Part shown: in pieces, positions 29,262 to 41,655 of the stretch
Layout of the letters: the number at the start of each line of letters is the position of its first letter
How positions within the stretch are numbered: the stretch's first letter is position 1
Assembly (NCBI GenBank): GCA_021613335.1
Contig: JAJTWR010000392.1
Coordinates: 262,501-326,500, forward strand
From: Whitmania pigra
Taxonomy: Eukaryota; Annelida; Clitellata; Hirudinida; Haemopidae
Direction of reading: 5' to 3'
DNA length: 64,000 nucleotides
Translations under genes and position numbers: made by a program
The notes under the pieces: model-generated
Told to the model about the DNA's origin: nothing
The model's database searches: none
Seen by the model: the letters and a program-made list of their open reading frames with translations, nothing else

Positions 29262-32200
29262 ATTTGGTCATTAGAAATATCAAAATTCTCAGCTCATCAG
29301 AATTAATTAAATATGGAAACACGTTGTTTAATTACTTCTCTCCAGTCTTCCAGCAACTTCATCAACAAATATTTGTGTTGTTGTGGCTAATGATCTTGTC
29401 AGTTTTAATTGGAGATGTTTCCTTATTTCGGGATTACATGGGATTACTTGTTATGGTTGAGAGCTTTAAAATAGGAGTGATTTCTCAAACTGGCATCGGT
29501 TTGTCATTCCGAATTAGTTCATCATCTCCTAATAAGTTCCATTTCCTAACACAAATCCATGAAATTAACAAACTTCCATCAATCTCCTCACGAACCCATC
29601 ATCCTCACAGAGATGTAAATCAAACTCGATTCAGAAAAAGAACCTCAGAGTAACAGCTGCTTATCATGGCTTCATGAAAAATAAGTTGATAAATTGGTAC
29701 TTGATAATCGCAATTGCTCATGTGATAAGTACGATTATGATAATTATGATGATATTGATTATGATAATTGTGATGATGTTGATTATGATAATTATGATGA
29801 TATTGATTATGATAATTATGATTATATTGATTATGATAATTATGATGATATTGATTATGATAATTATGATGATATTGATTATGATAATTGTGATGATGTT
29901 GATGATGATGATAACTGCCAAACTCTCAATTTTGTTATTTCAAAGCACAAGAAATCTTTCCCTCAAGATCATTAAACATAAATTGATTTAGTTGTAATTA
30001 ATTAGAAATATATTAATTTAATTACAGATACCTTTCAATTAATTCCAGATATTCTAAAATTAAAATTTACTAAACTTACTCAAATGCAACTTTACTAAAA
30101 AAAACCTATTTTGAAAAAAGTGAAAAGAAGATGGCAGTCATTTACAAGTAATTACGAACAAGCAATGATGATTGCAATGATTATGGTGCATTACATCAGG
30201 AATTACCTCGTAATGGTAATTACGAATAGAGGCTTTGTTACGATCGAAAGTTTGCTTTGAAAGCTTTTAGAAGTCATTCAGGAGGTGTCGCACGTCGCAA
30301 TGCTACATCAGAGTGGCAACCTATCCAACATCGTATTAATAATGGTAATAATAAAAATATCATGAAGTGGAACACATTAACAATAACGCTAAAGTTGTCT
30401 GTGACTTGAATCACAAGTATTCATGCAAGAAACTTTAGCTTTTTAACATGACAAACACAGTTATAAACTGCAATTATGTGGTATGCATAATAATGGATAT
30501 GTAATGGAATGTCATATTTTTTACCAGGAAAGTGTCAAAACAAACAATGAAAATGTTTCTTCATTAATTGAAAAGTGGCTGCAAACATTTGCTGAAGTTT
30601 TACACAATAACCCGTTGTTTATTTACCGTCACTATTTTTGTAACAACACAACGTTGATCATACTCTTGAGAGATATTATTCTTTTAGTATGTTGATAGTA
30701 GAACGGATCAATAATTGTATTTAACGATTTAACTCAGGGGGGGGCAACTTCTCCATTCGGCAGGCTGGATATGGGAAAATGAAGACCTTGGTGGGCCGGA
30801 TTATTAAATCAATACCTCGATCATGTATTTGTCTACCTATGCAAGGAATAAATCGCATTTAATGTAAACTTTAAACTTATAAACTTTAAAGCATAGAGAC
30901 CAAAACGGTGTTTAATGAATTTAACGTAAGGTACTTCAATAGCTGCTGAAGCCAATAGTTCCCGGTAGTAGTGTCTTTCATTGATTTAATTGACAGCAAT
31001 TCTTCTGTGATTTCAGAGTTTTCTGAAATGCCTCATACAAAGATGAGCAACTGTGTCATAGTGTCATCTATCAGTCAGTGCTTTCATCCAATGCCAAGGA
31101 AAACTGGTGAAATGAAGTTGCACGCCCTTTCAGTTGTGATGTCAGGTCTTCACCAATTGCTTCAATAGGGAGCCACAGTTCTTCTCAACAAAGTGACTTC
31201 TACAAACTTCTTTCTGTGTTCTGGACAGACTTGATCAGCTACATCGAGTATTCACTTTTTGACAAATTCACCATCACAGAACGATTTGCTGCGCTGAACT
31301 TAGTTGCATGCGACCACAAAGCTTTCTGGAATACTTTGGTTTTTCCGAATACATTTTGCTGCTTTACAAGTTTTTCAGTCCAGTTCTGTTGCTTTTGTTT
31401 GCTGTTCCACTGCTGATAAAGTACTGCCACAGCCTGCATGTTTCGTTGCATAATGGCGGCCAATGTTGTACTCTTTCAACAGTGCAACACTTTCATTGCA
31501 CAGCAAACACAATGCGCATACATTTCTTGCCGACTTTTTTGGAAAAAGTACTTCAGCATCCAATCTTTGTTAAATGCGCGACACTTGCTGTCAACTTTAC
31601 CTTCTTGGCAAATCAGGTGATAAAACTGTTATTGTAAATTCTAAATCTAACCTTAAACAACCAAAGAATAACTAACAGTCATTATTACTGTGACACAAAG
31701 AAAGTAGTGGGATGTGGACAGAAACAGTCTGTGGCCAGTCAAAATCCCGTCGCCGGACGTGTGTTGCCCGTCCCTGATTTAACTAGAGAACGTGTAATCT
31801 GCAAATATTTAATTGTTTGCCATGTAAACATTTCCAGGCAAACGATGGCTAATCTCGGTCGATAAGAACCTGTTTTTTTTGCTTCAGACTTTTCTTCCGT
31901 AATACTAACGAAAATGATAATAGTAATAATAATAATATTAATAACAATAAAAAATAATAAGAATTATATTAAATTAATTATTCAATAAATCCTACATTTA
32001 ACAGCAGTGTTTGTGGCAGTGCAAGTCGAGTTACAAACATGAGACTGTTGTTGGTCAATGTTGTTGTACAGTAAAATGAAGAATGCAACCCTCTGAGTCG
32101 ATGACATAAACTATTATGGTTTTTTTTAAAGCAATCTTTCCTTCTGGAAAAGAGTCAAACAGCTGTTTGGATTTTTAATCAGATAACAAATGTCAAGGTC

Positions 32201-35200
32201 AAACGTAATACAAATGCAACATTTGCTAGACAACATGCAATGAAATGTGTCATGTTTGCATTGACGGTCACCATCAAATACGAAAGGTCGTATATAAATG
32301 CGACAAACGACAAATAAATACGATTGTTTCACCTTCTCAGATCCACTCCTCCTGAACGCCGAACCGTCCCTGATCTTCCAGTCCGAACTTCCATTGGTCC
32401 GAGTCCGGCTTTTCGGGCAAAACATTGAAGCGCAGAATGTTGGCAACATTCATTTGTACAATCCCAAGTGTTCCTGTCGCATTCGAGTCAATGTTTTGAA
32501 TTATTCAAGGTTAGTGATGAATGAAAATGCGTTATGTTTTGTTTCTTTGTTATTTTTATTATAAATGCAGCATTGAAAATATTAATTGTAAAAGCTGGAG
32601 TTGATAGGTATTATTGTTGAAATGTTGTAAATAAATAAAAATATAAGTTACGAAATTCTGGTTGATAATGATGGCAATCAAATTAATCAATTTTTACCAA
32701 TGGTTACTGGTAATAACAATAATGTCAATTTGATAAGACACATATCAATATCGAAACTATAAAAAAAATTCATTCAAGAGACTTACTGAAATAAAACCAT
32801 TTGCAGCTTAGTTGGATAATAACATCACAATCATCACGATCTTAATGTATTACATAACTAAGTTAAATAATTATTTACTCTACCAGTTAGTCAGTTAACC
32901 ATTTTAGTGATATGAAATTTTAAGTAACAATTAACAGCAATGAAATCAACATCTCCTTGTCCGCAACTCCGACGACAGCAACCGGTGTCTACCACTTTGT
33001 CATCTCCACTTCATCATCCAACATCACATCCAAAGTCAGCATCGAGGTTGTTCCAGATCCTTTTGTGATTGATGTCATACCAAAGCAAGTCTTTTCCATG
33101 TAGGTTACATGTAGTGTGGTGATGATAATGGTGGTATTGATGGTGGTGGTGATGATGATGATGGTAGCATTCAGTTGTTTGTTACTTTTTGTTAATTAAG
33201 GTTAGATTAAAAGGAAAATAACATTTTAAGGATAATTTTGTATTGTTATTTGTGCTAATGAATTTGCTTCTGTTTTGTTAATGCTGACAAGTTGCTTTTT
33301 GACTATCTTTAATTGGTAACATTAACTAATAAGGGAAGATCTTTAAATTAAAATACTAACATTTTGAAAATAATTCACAAACGAATTTGTTTCGTTCGTT
33401 GAATTCATTGAGAAGTTCATCTAAAGGCAACCAAAACTTCTTTCGACATTCCAACAACTTTAGTTCATTTATTCGTTACAACTTTGAATGACAACTGAGT
33501 TGCCTGTTATTGTTGTCATTGTTGTTGTTGTACATTGGCATGTCACCAGGCATCAACCTTTGTTCTGCTCAGCATTAGCTGTGAACATTTCAGGAACTTT
33601 GCTAACAATGACATTTCATTTTGCTAATGTTATATTATTTATAATAATAATAAGTAATATTAATGTCTTTAGTTAACTTAACTATTTATAACTTAATTAA
33701 CACCATTATTTATTGATTATAATTTAATTAATATCATATAAATTATAACTTAATTAACATTGTTCATATTGATTATAATTTTATTAATGTCATCAGTTAG
33801 AATATTTAATATTTATGATGTTGGAATCGCTGAATATGTAAAATTTGATGTAGCAAAAACAGCAAATGGAACTGATTAATCACACCAATAATTACAGTAG
33901 CATTAACAGCAATGGACATTATGATACTGATGATTGTGATGATGATTGATGCTGTCGGTGGTGGTGATTATTATGATGATGATGATGTCTACAGGGGAGG
34001 TATTCGATTGACCATATGTGGATCTGGATTCAACAGGAGTGGAGAGGCGAGAATTGAAGTCACCAACGCGACAAAAGTTCCGAATGAAAGTGTGACATCT
34101 CAGGTGAAACATTACCTGATGGGATTTTTATGACCTTTATCACTGTTGTTGATGCTATTTTTAATATTATTATTGTTGTTGTTATTATTGTTGTTGTTGA
34201 TGTTGTTAATAATGTTATTCCCTATAAATGGCTGTCAAATGCTTTTTCGAATGTATTTGTTATTAATAAAATAAATTGAAATAATTGAAGAAGTGATTTT
34301 TTTAATTTAAGTAAATAATTTAGCTGGATTAATAAGGTGGTAATCATGTTTAATTATAGCCATTCCACATATAATAATAATAGTTAATACATAAGGTGCC
34401 ATTATCTGCAGCATCAGAGGAACCTAAACAATCAATTTGAATTTTGGATAAAAACAGAATAAACAATAATTAATAATTAAATAATCAATTTGGGTTTAGA
34501 ATTAAAACGGACATCGGACATGGTGATTGCACCCGCCAAAAAATTGAATCCAATTGATCGTCTGCAGAATCCACTTACACAGACTCCATCACTCATCCTG
34601 GTCGAGTAATCAATTTCAGCTTCTACTTTCAGGATTGTGTTTCCAGAACAGACTCGAAAATGGTTTGCACGGAAATGGTTTGCATCCTCCCGAAGCTCAG
34701 CGAAGATGCTTTCATTCTCAATGATCAGTCTCATCAGCAGATCATTGGTTAGTTATAATCTATAATATTATATTGCATACTATTAAATTAAATGATATGT
34801 TACAAATATTAAAATAAAAAAGAAATGACATGATCAATCATATTAGTAATTATTGTAATAAATAATATTGTTTTCAAAGTTGTAAAGTATATTTTTGAGT
34901 TCGTATTCATCGATCTATTGACGACCACTACATGAGTCTGAAACCGTTTTATGGCTGCCTTTTGTGATCTTATTGTTGTTGCTATGGTTTCTCTTGGTGT
35001 TGCTGTTGATATCGGTGAGACTGCAGCCCATGCACCAGCATTGCTATTGATTTTTTATGGATTTATTTTATTGATAAGCATTGCACTCTGCTGTTTGTAA
35101 TATTTTTAAAATTATTATTAATGTTGTTGTCACTGCTGCTATCAACAAGTTGTGTTGTTTAAAAATAGATTTTTGCCTTTTCAAATTATTTTTATCATTA

Positions 35201-38200
35201 TAATAATAATTATAATTTTAATTAATCACTATTTGCTTACTCCCTAACAATTAATATTCAACAGGTGTCAGTATTCTCTTCAAGAAGAAGATCCTTCCTT
35301 TGCCGATCGATCAGTCGTTCAACTTCACCACTCAGAGACCTGCTTTCGCATCACCTTCAGGACTTTTTGTTTACAACCCCAACAAGCATTCCCTCCTCGA
35401 TATCTCTGTGGGTTCAACTCGGTTCATCAATCAATTGATTTATGTTTATTTATAGCATCGATACTAATTGTAATGTTGATGTGGCTGTAGATGTACTGTA
35501 CTGTACATGTACTGTAGATGGATTTACTTATAGGACTAATAATAGTAATTGGAGTGTTAAAGTGGTGATGTAGTGGTAAATAATTTGGATCGATTTTGTG
35601 AATGGATGCTTGCAAACGTTTTAACTTGTTTACTAATGCATGTTTTAGTATCTTTGAAATATTCAAACTTTAGTACAGATTTTACACAACATAGTTCAAT
35701 TTAAATTCAACTTTTAATTATTTTAATAATCATATCATTACTCTAATGCATATAAATTACATATAAATATAAATCATAAATTACCCAGCCTGCACTGCCA
35801 GGGAGCGCCCTCGAGTAGGGGTGCTATATAAATGGTGGATCGATTAAGAAGTATCTTAAAATCCTATAAGGCACTCAAAAAATCTGATAAATACAAATTA
35901 GAGTTATGATTAATAACTTAACAACAATAAATTCAACAGGGCAGTAAAATTCTCATTGGTTGTTCCATCGAAGACTACGTTGTTCAACTGGGCTCGTACG
36001 AATGCCCCATCACAGAAGCAACGGACGACCTCATCACCTTTGCCCCTCCCAAGTCCAAACCAAAGTCTTCGGCAGACCTCGATGCTAGGTTCAATTGTGG
36101 CCAGCACAATGGTGCCCTACCCCTTCTGGTTATTATGATTATATTTTTATTAATTATTAATGAGTACTGGTGATCCTGCATGCAGTGTTCTTCAATTGTT
36201 TGGTGATGTTTGCTTGTGATCGTTAACTGCAATGATCATTCTTATAATCAATCGAAAGCGAGCGAGTGGGAAGGGTCAAATGTCGCGGATTGCTACTAAT
36301 TTGGTTTATTCTAGTGTTTTTCTTAGAAAAAACTCGATAAAATTAGTATCATTAGACTCGTCGTCGTCTTCCGCTTCTGCCGGTGCTTAAATTTTTCGAT
36401 ATCAGTGGATTATTTTTGCGTGGCTTTCGTTTGTTCCATTGTTTAGTTTTCGCGACTCGACACTCCCCTGTAAAATGTCGCGCAAGAATGCAAAGTGCGA
36501 GGAGTTCGATGAGGCTACGGTTGATAATTTGGCTGACACAATCAAAGCAAAGATTGTGAAATCTATAAGGGAGATGATCAGAGAGGAGATGCCTGGTCTG
36601 GTTAAATCTGCGGTCAAGGAGGAGATGAAAACATTGATTGGTAAAGTGAGCGAGCTCAGCGAGGAAAACATTCGCCTCAAGGCGAGGATAGACGCAGTCG
36701 AAACACAGTTGAGAGCCAACAATCTGGTAATCTATGGATTGCCTGATGCGTCTTTGGCTGAAGTGGTCGCTACATCCTCCGGTGACGGGACGAGTCGGGA
36801 GCGGGGAATGAATCGAAGAGATACAGTTCAGGCAATTATCAATTGCTGCAACTCAAAACTTGGCGCAAATATCTCAGAGGGCGACATACACTCTGGCTAC
36901 AGGATTCCCAGCAAAAGTGGCCCTCGCCCAATAGTTGTCACCTTCGCTTCAAAGATGGTCAGAGACAGAGCCTCTGCTCTGAGAAAAGCCCTGCACAAGG
37001 ATAGAACATCAAAGATCTACATCAACGAACACTTAACCAAGCCAAACTCAGAAATCTTTGCTAGAGCCAGGAAACTTGTAAAGGACAAAAAACTTTTATC
37101 AGCATGGACATGGAATGGTCACGTCTACTTGAAGAGAGGTGAAAACTCAGGACCAACTCGAGTTCAAAACCTCCTTGACCTGGAAAAATACTAACTTCTT
37201 TTGTTTTTTGATGTTGGTGTTTTGCTTTTCTTTTCCTCTCATCGTGGAGTCTCTGTTTATTGAAGAAGATAAACTTTCAGTTATATTTGTCTCCGCTATT
37301 GATCCCGTGAACTTAGACCACGTTTCAACAGTTTTGGCTGATGTGAATACGATTTATGTTACATCTGTTGTGGGGAGGGACCACAAGTTCAAGAAAAGTT
37401 TGAGAAATGGCGGACTTTGATTTTTCTTCATCTGACCCGGATGCCTACCTGCCGGAATTCTACGAGGTTGCAAATTATGTTACAACTAAAAATATGGCCA
37501 AAATTTGTAACTCAGATCTTTCCCTAATGCACATTAACTGCAGAAGCATCTCAAATAAACTCCAGGAAGTAGAATTGCTGTTATCTTCTTATCATGCAGA
37601 AATCCTCGGCGTCAGTGAAACTTGGCTGAAAAATGGTGATCCTATTCCTGCTATTGATGGTTACAAATTTGTTTTGAAAAACAGGGACCGTGGCCTAGGA
37701 GGAGGCGTTGGTTTTTTCATCCAAGACAATATTAAATTCAATCTCATTGACACGACCAACTGGAAATTTGAAGGTTTTGAATATCAACTAATCTCAATCA
37801 GCCAACGTAGAAGGGAAAACATTGTAGTCGCAATTATTTATCGCCCACCTGGAAACAGCTTAAAATCTTTTAACAAAGAGTTTTCAGAATTCTTGTCTTA
37901 TACGATTAAAGACAACAAAAAGACCATAATAATGGGCGACTTCAACATTAACCTATTAGCAATTGAAAGCAGTCAACCCACTAATGAATTTTTAAACATC
38001 CTCCACTCCTTTTTCATGATGCCTGTGTTCCTCAAACCCACAAGAATTGGACCCTCATCTGCCACTCTTATAGACAATATTTTCACAAATATCTCTCTCA
38101 GCAAAATGCATCTCCAAGATAATTATTGATGATATTTCGGATCACTTCCCTCTCCACATCAACATCAAACTACATGAGACTATTAAAATAGTGGAGCCCC

Positions 38201-41200
38201 CAAAGCTGCACAGAAAACAAGATAAACAAACAAAACTGAAATTTAAAGAATGCTTGACTGAGGTGGACTGGTCTGATGTGACCAGAGAATGTGAATCCCA
38301 AAATATATCTCATGCCTACAAACTTTTTCTATCGAAATATCAAAGTCTATACAATCATTGTTTTCCCTTGACAACTGTCGGTTCTCAATCCAGAATTAAA
38401 AAAACAGGAATGGATGACCCCCGCCCCCTCCTAAATCTTGCAAAGTAAAAAGCAAACTGTACAAGACATATCTAAAGAATCCAACTCCAGAAAACAAGAT
38501 CAAATTCACAAAGTACAGAAACAGATTCAAAACTATCAAGCAAGCTATAATTCGCCAACATTTCTCATCAAAATTCCTGAGACAACAGGGAAATCCAAAA
38601 GGTACTTGGAACATCATAAAAGGTATTTTGTCTAGAGGGAGCAAATCAGTTGAAGCTCCCGACATATTCTATTCAGACGACGGATGCGAACTAAACTCCC
38701 CAACTGAAATAGCTGAACAATTCAACAAACATTTTTCCGATCTTGGTCCAAACTTGGCAAAGAAAATCATCCCTCCATCCAATCCTTCCATGAATTCCTT
38801 ACGAGATCTCCCACTCCCACAATGTCTTTTTTCCCTGTTTCGCCAGATGAGATCATCCAAATAGTTAAAGAATTGAAGACCTCCCATAGCTGTGGTCTTG
38901 ATGGTATTGATCCTTGTATTGCTGGCGAATTCATCCCATTGATCTCTAATATTCTCAGCTCTCTGATCAATTGTTCACTGTCGACGGGATATGTACCAGA
39001 TGACTTAAAATTGGCCAAGGTGATTCCATTGCATAAATCCGGTGATCTGAACAGGATCTGCAATTACAGACCTATCTCAATTCTGCCATATTTTTCAAAA
39101 ATTTTCGAAAAGGCCGTATATCGTCGAGTTGAATCCTTCTTATCAAGGTTTAGTCTGCTCAATAACAAACAATTCGGATTTCGAAAAAATCACTCAACAT
39201 ATATGCCTCTACTTTTACTTTATTCGAAAATTGCCGACGCTCTGGACCGTGGTGAGTTCACCATCGGTGTGTTTCTCGATCTATCAAAGGCATTTGATAC
39301 CGTAAATCATGAGATACTTTTGTCGAAACTTTATCATTACGGTTTGCGTGGTTGTGTTTTGAAGTGGTTCACCAGTTATTTGTCGGGTCGTAAACAATTG
39401 ACAGAATTTAATGGGTTTGAATCTTCGTTTAGTGACGTAGCTTGTGGCGTTCCTCAAGGGTCTATTCTTGGCCCCTTGCTATTCATAATTTATATTAACG
39501 ATTTACATAACTCATCATCTTTACTTACATTTTTATTATTCGCAGACGATACAAATGTATTTGCTTCTGGCAAAAATCTCAATGACTTAATTATCAGCAT
39601 CAATAGGGAGTTAACAAATGTTGACACTTGGTTTCGCGCCAATAAGTTATCTTTAAATGTCGACAAGACAAATTTTATGCTGTTTTGCTCAAAAAATAAG
39701 GACAGAACCCATAGTATTCAACCTTGCATCAACAACTTACAGATTAAACATGTCACCTCTACCAAATTCCTCGGCATTATTATCGATGATAGATTAAACT
39801 GGTTTTTGCATATCAATTACGTTGCCTCCAAAATTTCAAAAAACATTGGCATCATGTCAAGGGTCTCTTCATTTGTTGATAAAAAAATTCTCATTATGCT
39901 TTATTATTCTTTAATATATCCTTATCTCATCTATTGTAATATCGCCTGGGCCTCTACCTATCCCTCTAAACTTATCCACTTACTTACACTCCAAAAAAGA
40001 ATAATTCGTACTATATTTCGTCTCCATCCACGTGCCCATACAAAGGACTTTTTTATTTCAAATGGACTTCTAAATATATATCAGATCAATAAATTCCAAA
40101 CTTGCCTCTTATATATGAACAATTAACTTGCTGCCTCCATCCTTTAATAATATGTTTTTCAAATCATCAGATGTCCACTCTTACAATCTTAGATCATCCA
40201 ATCAATTGAGATCTGAATTTTCCCGTACCACCTTCAAAAAATTCTCCATATGTTGCAAAGGTCCACTCTTGTTCTCCTCTCTCTGCCGTCGTCCCTTGTT
40301 TCTCTAAACAGTTCCTCACTATTTAAATCCCATCTTAAAAAACACATTCTATCCACCTGTTGAACCTGTTATCCACATTTCCACCTTATCATTCATTTTA
40401 TTATCCTGGTTTTTTCCTCGTTGATTACATCGCTTATTCATTATTCCGATTATTCATCGTCTCTCAGTTGTTGCCATTAATTTTCACCTGTCGTTACCAT
40501 TAGAAATTTATATATGCAAAGACCCTTTCAAACGCCCCTTTAAATTTGTCAAATTGAAACAACCTATCCCCTAGACGGGAATTAATTCCCTTGGGATAGT
40601 TCATTAATGAATTTGTGAATCTTTTTTTGGTGTGATTTTTTTTTGGCTATTTGAATATAGTTTTTTGAAAATAAACGAATTCAAATTCAAACCTGAAATC
40701 ATCATTCTTTGTCATCATCACGATCATCGTCATCATCATCATCATTGACACCCAATTTAACAACTGCATACATCTTTCCTCATTCCAGCAAATATTAAAA
40801 GCAGTTAAAACCCTTTCACATCACCAATAAATGTCAACTAGCATGCCCTTTTTAAAAAGGTTCATCTCGGTGACCCCAAGAACAGTTCGTCGACCTTCTT
40901 CATCCGCTGTCTGACTTACGAGGGCTCGAACGAATTGGCCTTTCAGTTGGGCCTAGGGCTGGGTGTGGGATTGTTCCTTCTGCTGGTGTTGTTGGCGGTG
41001 GTTGGAATGCTGATCTTCCTCTGCCTGAGGTACTCCAAGCAGAAGATGAGGGATATGGCTTGGGAGCACAACATAAAGGTCGTGCGCGAGTTCAACGAGA
41101 AGAAGCAAAAGATGGAAAACTTGGTCTGCATTCCTGCCATTCTGCAGATGACGTCGAACATCCACGGTAGAGTGATTTCGTTGAGGTTGAGTGAAGGGTG

Positions 41201-41655
41201 CTGGTGATAATACATACTTTTATTTATTGTATACACTTTAATCACTTTAATAATTATTTTAATTTTTGAAAAAGACTTGAATTCGCTTGCAATCTAATGA
41301 AATTTACTATATGTTTAATATAATATATTTCACTTATGCAGAAAAAAATGAAAAATCACCGTTTGGAATCTTTGAAAACATTGCATCCAAAAAAGCAAAT
41401 CTTGAGAACAAAACTGACCTGGTGCCACCACAACAACACAATGTCACGACAATGGCTGAAGTCGTCAGATCGAGCGCACAAGACATGACATCGCAAGATG
41501 ACTTAGTGGAAGCTCAACCTTCGACGTCCTACGAGGAAATGTCAAACTCGGAGATGAATTCTTACGAGGAAGTCTCACAGAATTTACTCTTTCCCGATTC
41601 TGTTTCCGGTAAAGCAGACGTCGGAAGAAACATTTTGCACAAAACAGATGAATGA
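28183..41655 (+). CDS. Single-pass IPT/TIG receptor, plexin-like, lacking Sema and GAP
   Basis: Nine exons: 28183-28270, 32341-32509, 32938-33099, 33995-34103, 34633-34747, 35265-35407, 35940-36128, 40860-41166, 41342-41655; 531 aa, all junctions GT-AG and in phase. Residues 1-22 are a signal peptide. The ectodomain (about 29-352) contains IPT/TIG features: DVIPKQ followed by GGIRLTICGSGF, Cys pairs, and GALPLLVHLG, which resembles the segment just before the plexin membrane helix. A membrane helix (about 355-380) is followed by RYSKQK and a basic-acidic helix. The tail of about 150 aa has Tyr491 and Tyr502 in YEEM and YEEV. Plexins continue into a RasGAP domain; here there is a stop instead, and no Sema or PSI exon is visible between exons 1 and 2. 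Placing the signal exon 4 kb upstream rests on phase fit and is the least certain step. The introns hold a hAT remnant and a LINE. Confidence 0.8.
29206..29262. repeat. (CTT)n(ATT)n compound microsatellite
   Basis: About eight CTT units pass directly into about ten ATT units, in intron 1 of the TIG receptor. The long hydrophobic or poly-Ser frames over this stretch are artefacts. Confidence 0.95.
29732..29910. repeat. 24-bp minisatellite, about 6-7 units
   Basis: Tandem copies of GATGATATTGATTATGAT plus AATTAT, with unit variants such as GATGATGTT and AATTGT. The unit length is a multiple of three, so several frames stay open, giving artefactual DDIDYDNY or Ile/Met-rich proteins. It lies in intron 1 of the TIG receptor. 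Confidence 0.95.
30735..31776 (-). mobile_element. hAT transposon remnant with TIRs and 8-bp target duplication
   Basis: The ends are CAGGGGGGGGCAAC (left) and, complemented, CAGGGACGGGCAAC (right), the typical hAT terminus. A perfect 8-bp direct repeat ATTTAACT flanks it (30727-30734 and 31777-31784). Inside on the minus strand are broken pieces of a GTF2IRD2/ZBED-like hAT transposase N-terminus: VCALCLLCNESVALLKEYN and IGRHYATKHA at 31375-31563, then CDGEFVKK and ILDVADQVCPEHRKKF near 31160-31290. Stops interrupt it, and the catalytic core is missing, so the 1,042-bp copy is an internally deleted, dead derivative. Confidence 0.9.
36475..37194 (+). CDS. LINE ORF1 protein (coiled-coil, nucleic-acid binding)
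   Basis: Open frame of 239 codons from the ATG at 36475; an in-frame ATG also exists at 36439. The N-terminal half is charged with heptad-like spacing (about residues 20-85), predicting a coiled coil. The C-terminal half contains NNLVIYGLP, GPRPIVVTFASK and WNGHVYLKRG, as in LINE ORF1 proteins of the jockey/CR1 kind with an RRM-like fold. No CCHC knuckle is visible. The frame is undamaged, although ORF2 is broken. Confidence 0.85.
   Translation: MSRKNAKCEEFDEATVDNLADTIKAKIVKSIREMIREEMPGLVKSAVKEEMKTLIGKVSELSEENIRLKARIDAVETQLRANNLVIYGLPDASLAEVVATSSGDGTSRERGMNRRDTVQAIINCCNSKLGANISEGDIHSGYRIPSKSGPRPIVVTFASKMVRDRASALRKALHKDRTSKIYINEHLTKPNSEIFARARKLVKDKKLLSAWTWNGHVYLKRGENSGPTRVQNLLDLEKY
37407..40126 (+). 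pseudogene. LINE ORF2 (endonuclease + reverse transcriptase), frameshifted
   Basis: The endonuclease part is open at 37407-38129, with INCRSISNK, SETWL, GGGVGFFI, IYRPPG, MGDFNINL and LIDNIF (APE-type motifs). The reverse transcriptase is open at 38822-40126 with NYRPISILPYFSKIFEKA, FLDLSKAFDTVNH, GVPQGSILGPLLF and the catalytic LLFADDTNVF. In between, the frame changes near 38127, near 38400 and near 38825, so three small indels break the protein. The linker contains pieces of the same ORF in other frames (38130-38400 and 38628-38820). Confidence 0.9.

Larger units (their letters stand above)
36244..40700 (+). mobile_element. Nearly full-length non-LTR retrotransposon (jockey/CR1-like)
   Basis: A two-ORF LINE inserted in the seventh intron of the TIG receptor, same strand. 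It has a 5' leader of about 230 bp, ORF1 (36475-37194), ORF2 (37407-40126) and a 3' tail ending in ATTCAAATTCAAA rather than poly(A). ATCATTCTT occurs at 36235-36243 and 40701-40709 and is a plausible 9-bp target duplication. It is related to the dead copy at 18396-21945, with the same ORF1 and RT signatures. ORF2 frameshifts indicate it is no longer active. Confidence 0.88.

Noticed and set aside
29162..29653. 163-codon plus-strand frame starting with Leu/Phe runs
   Set aside because: The first third is microsatellite translation; the rest has no recognisable domain or signal for splicing.
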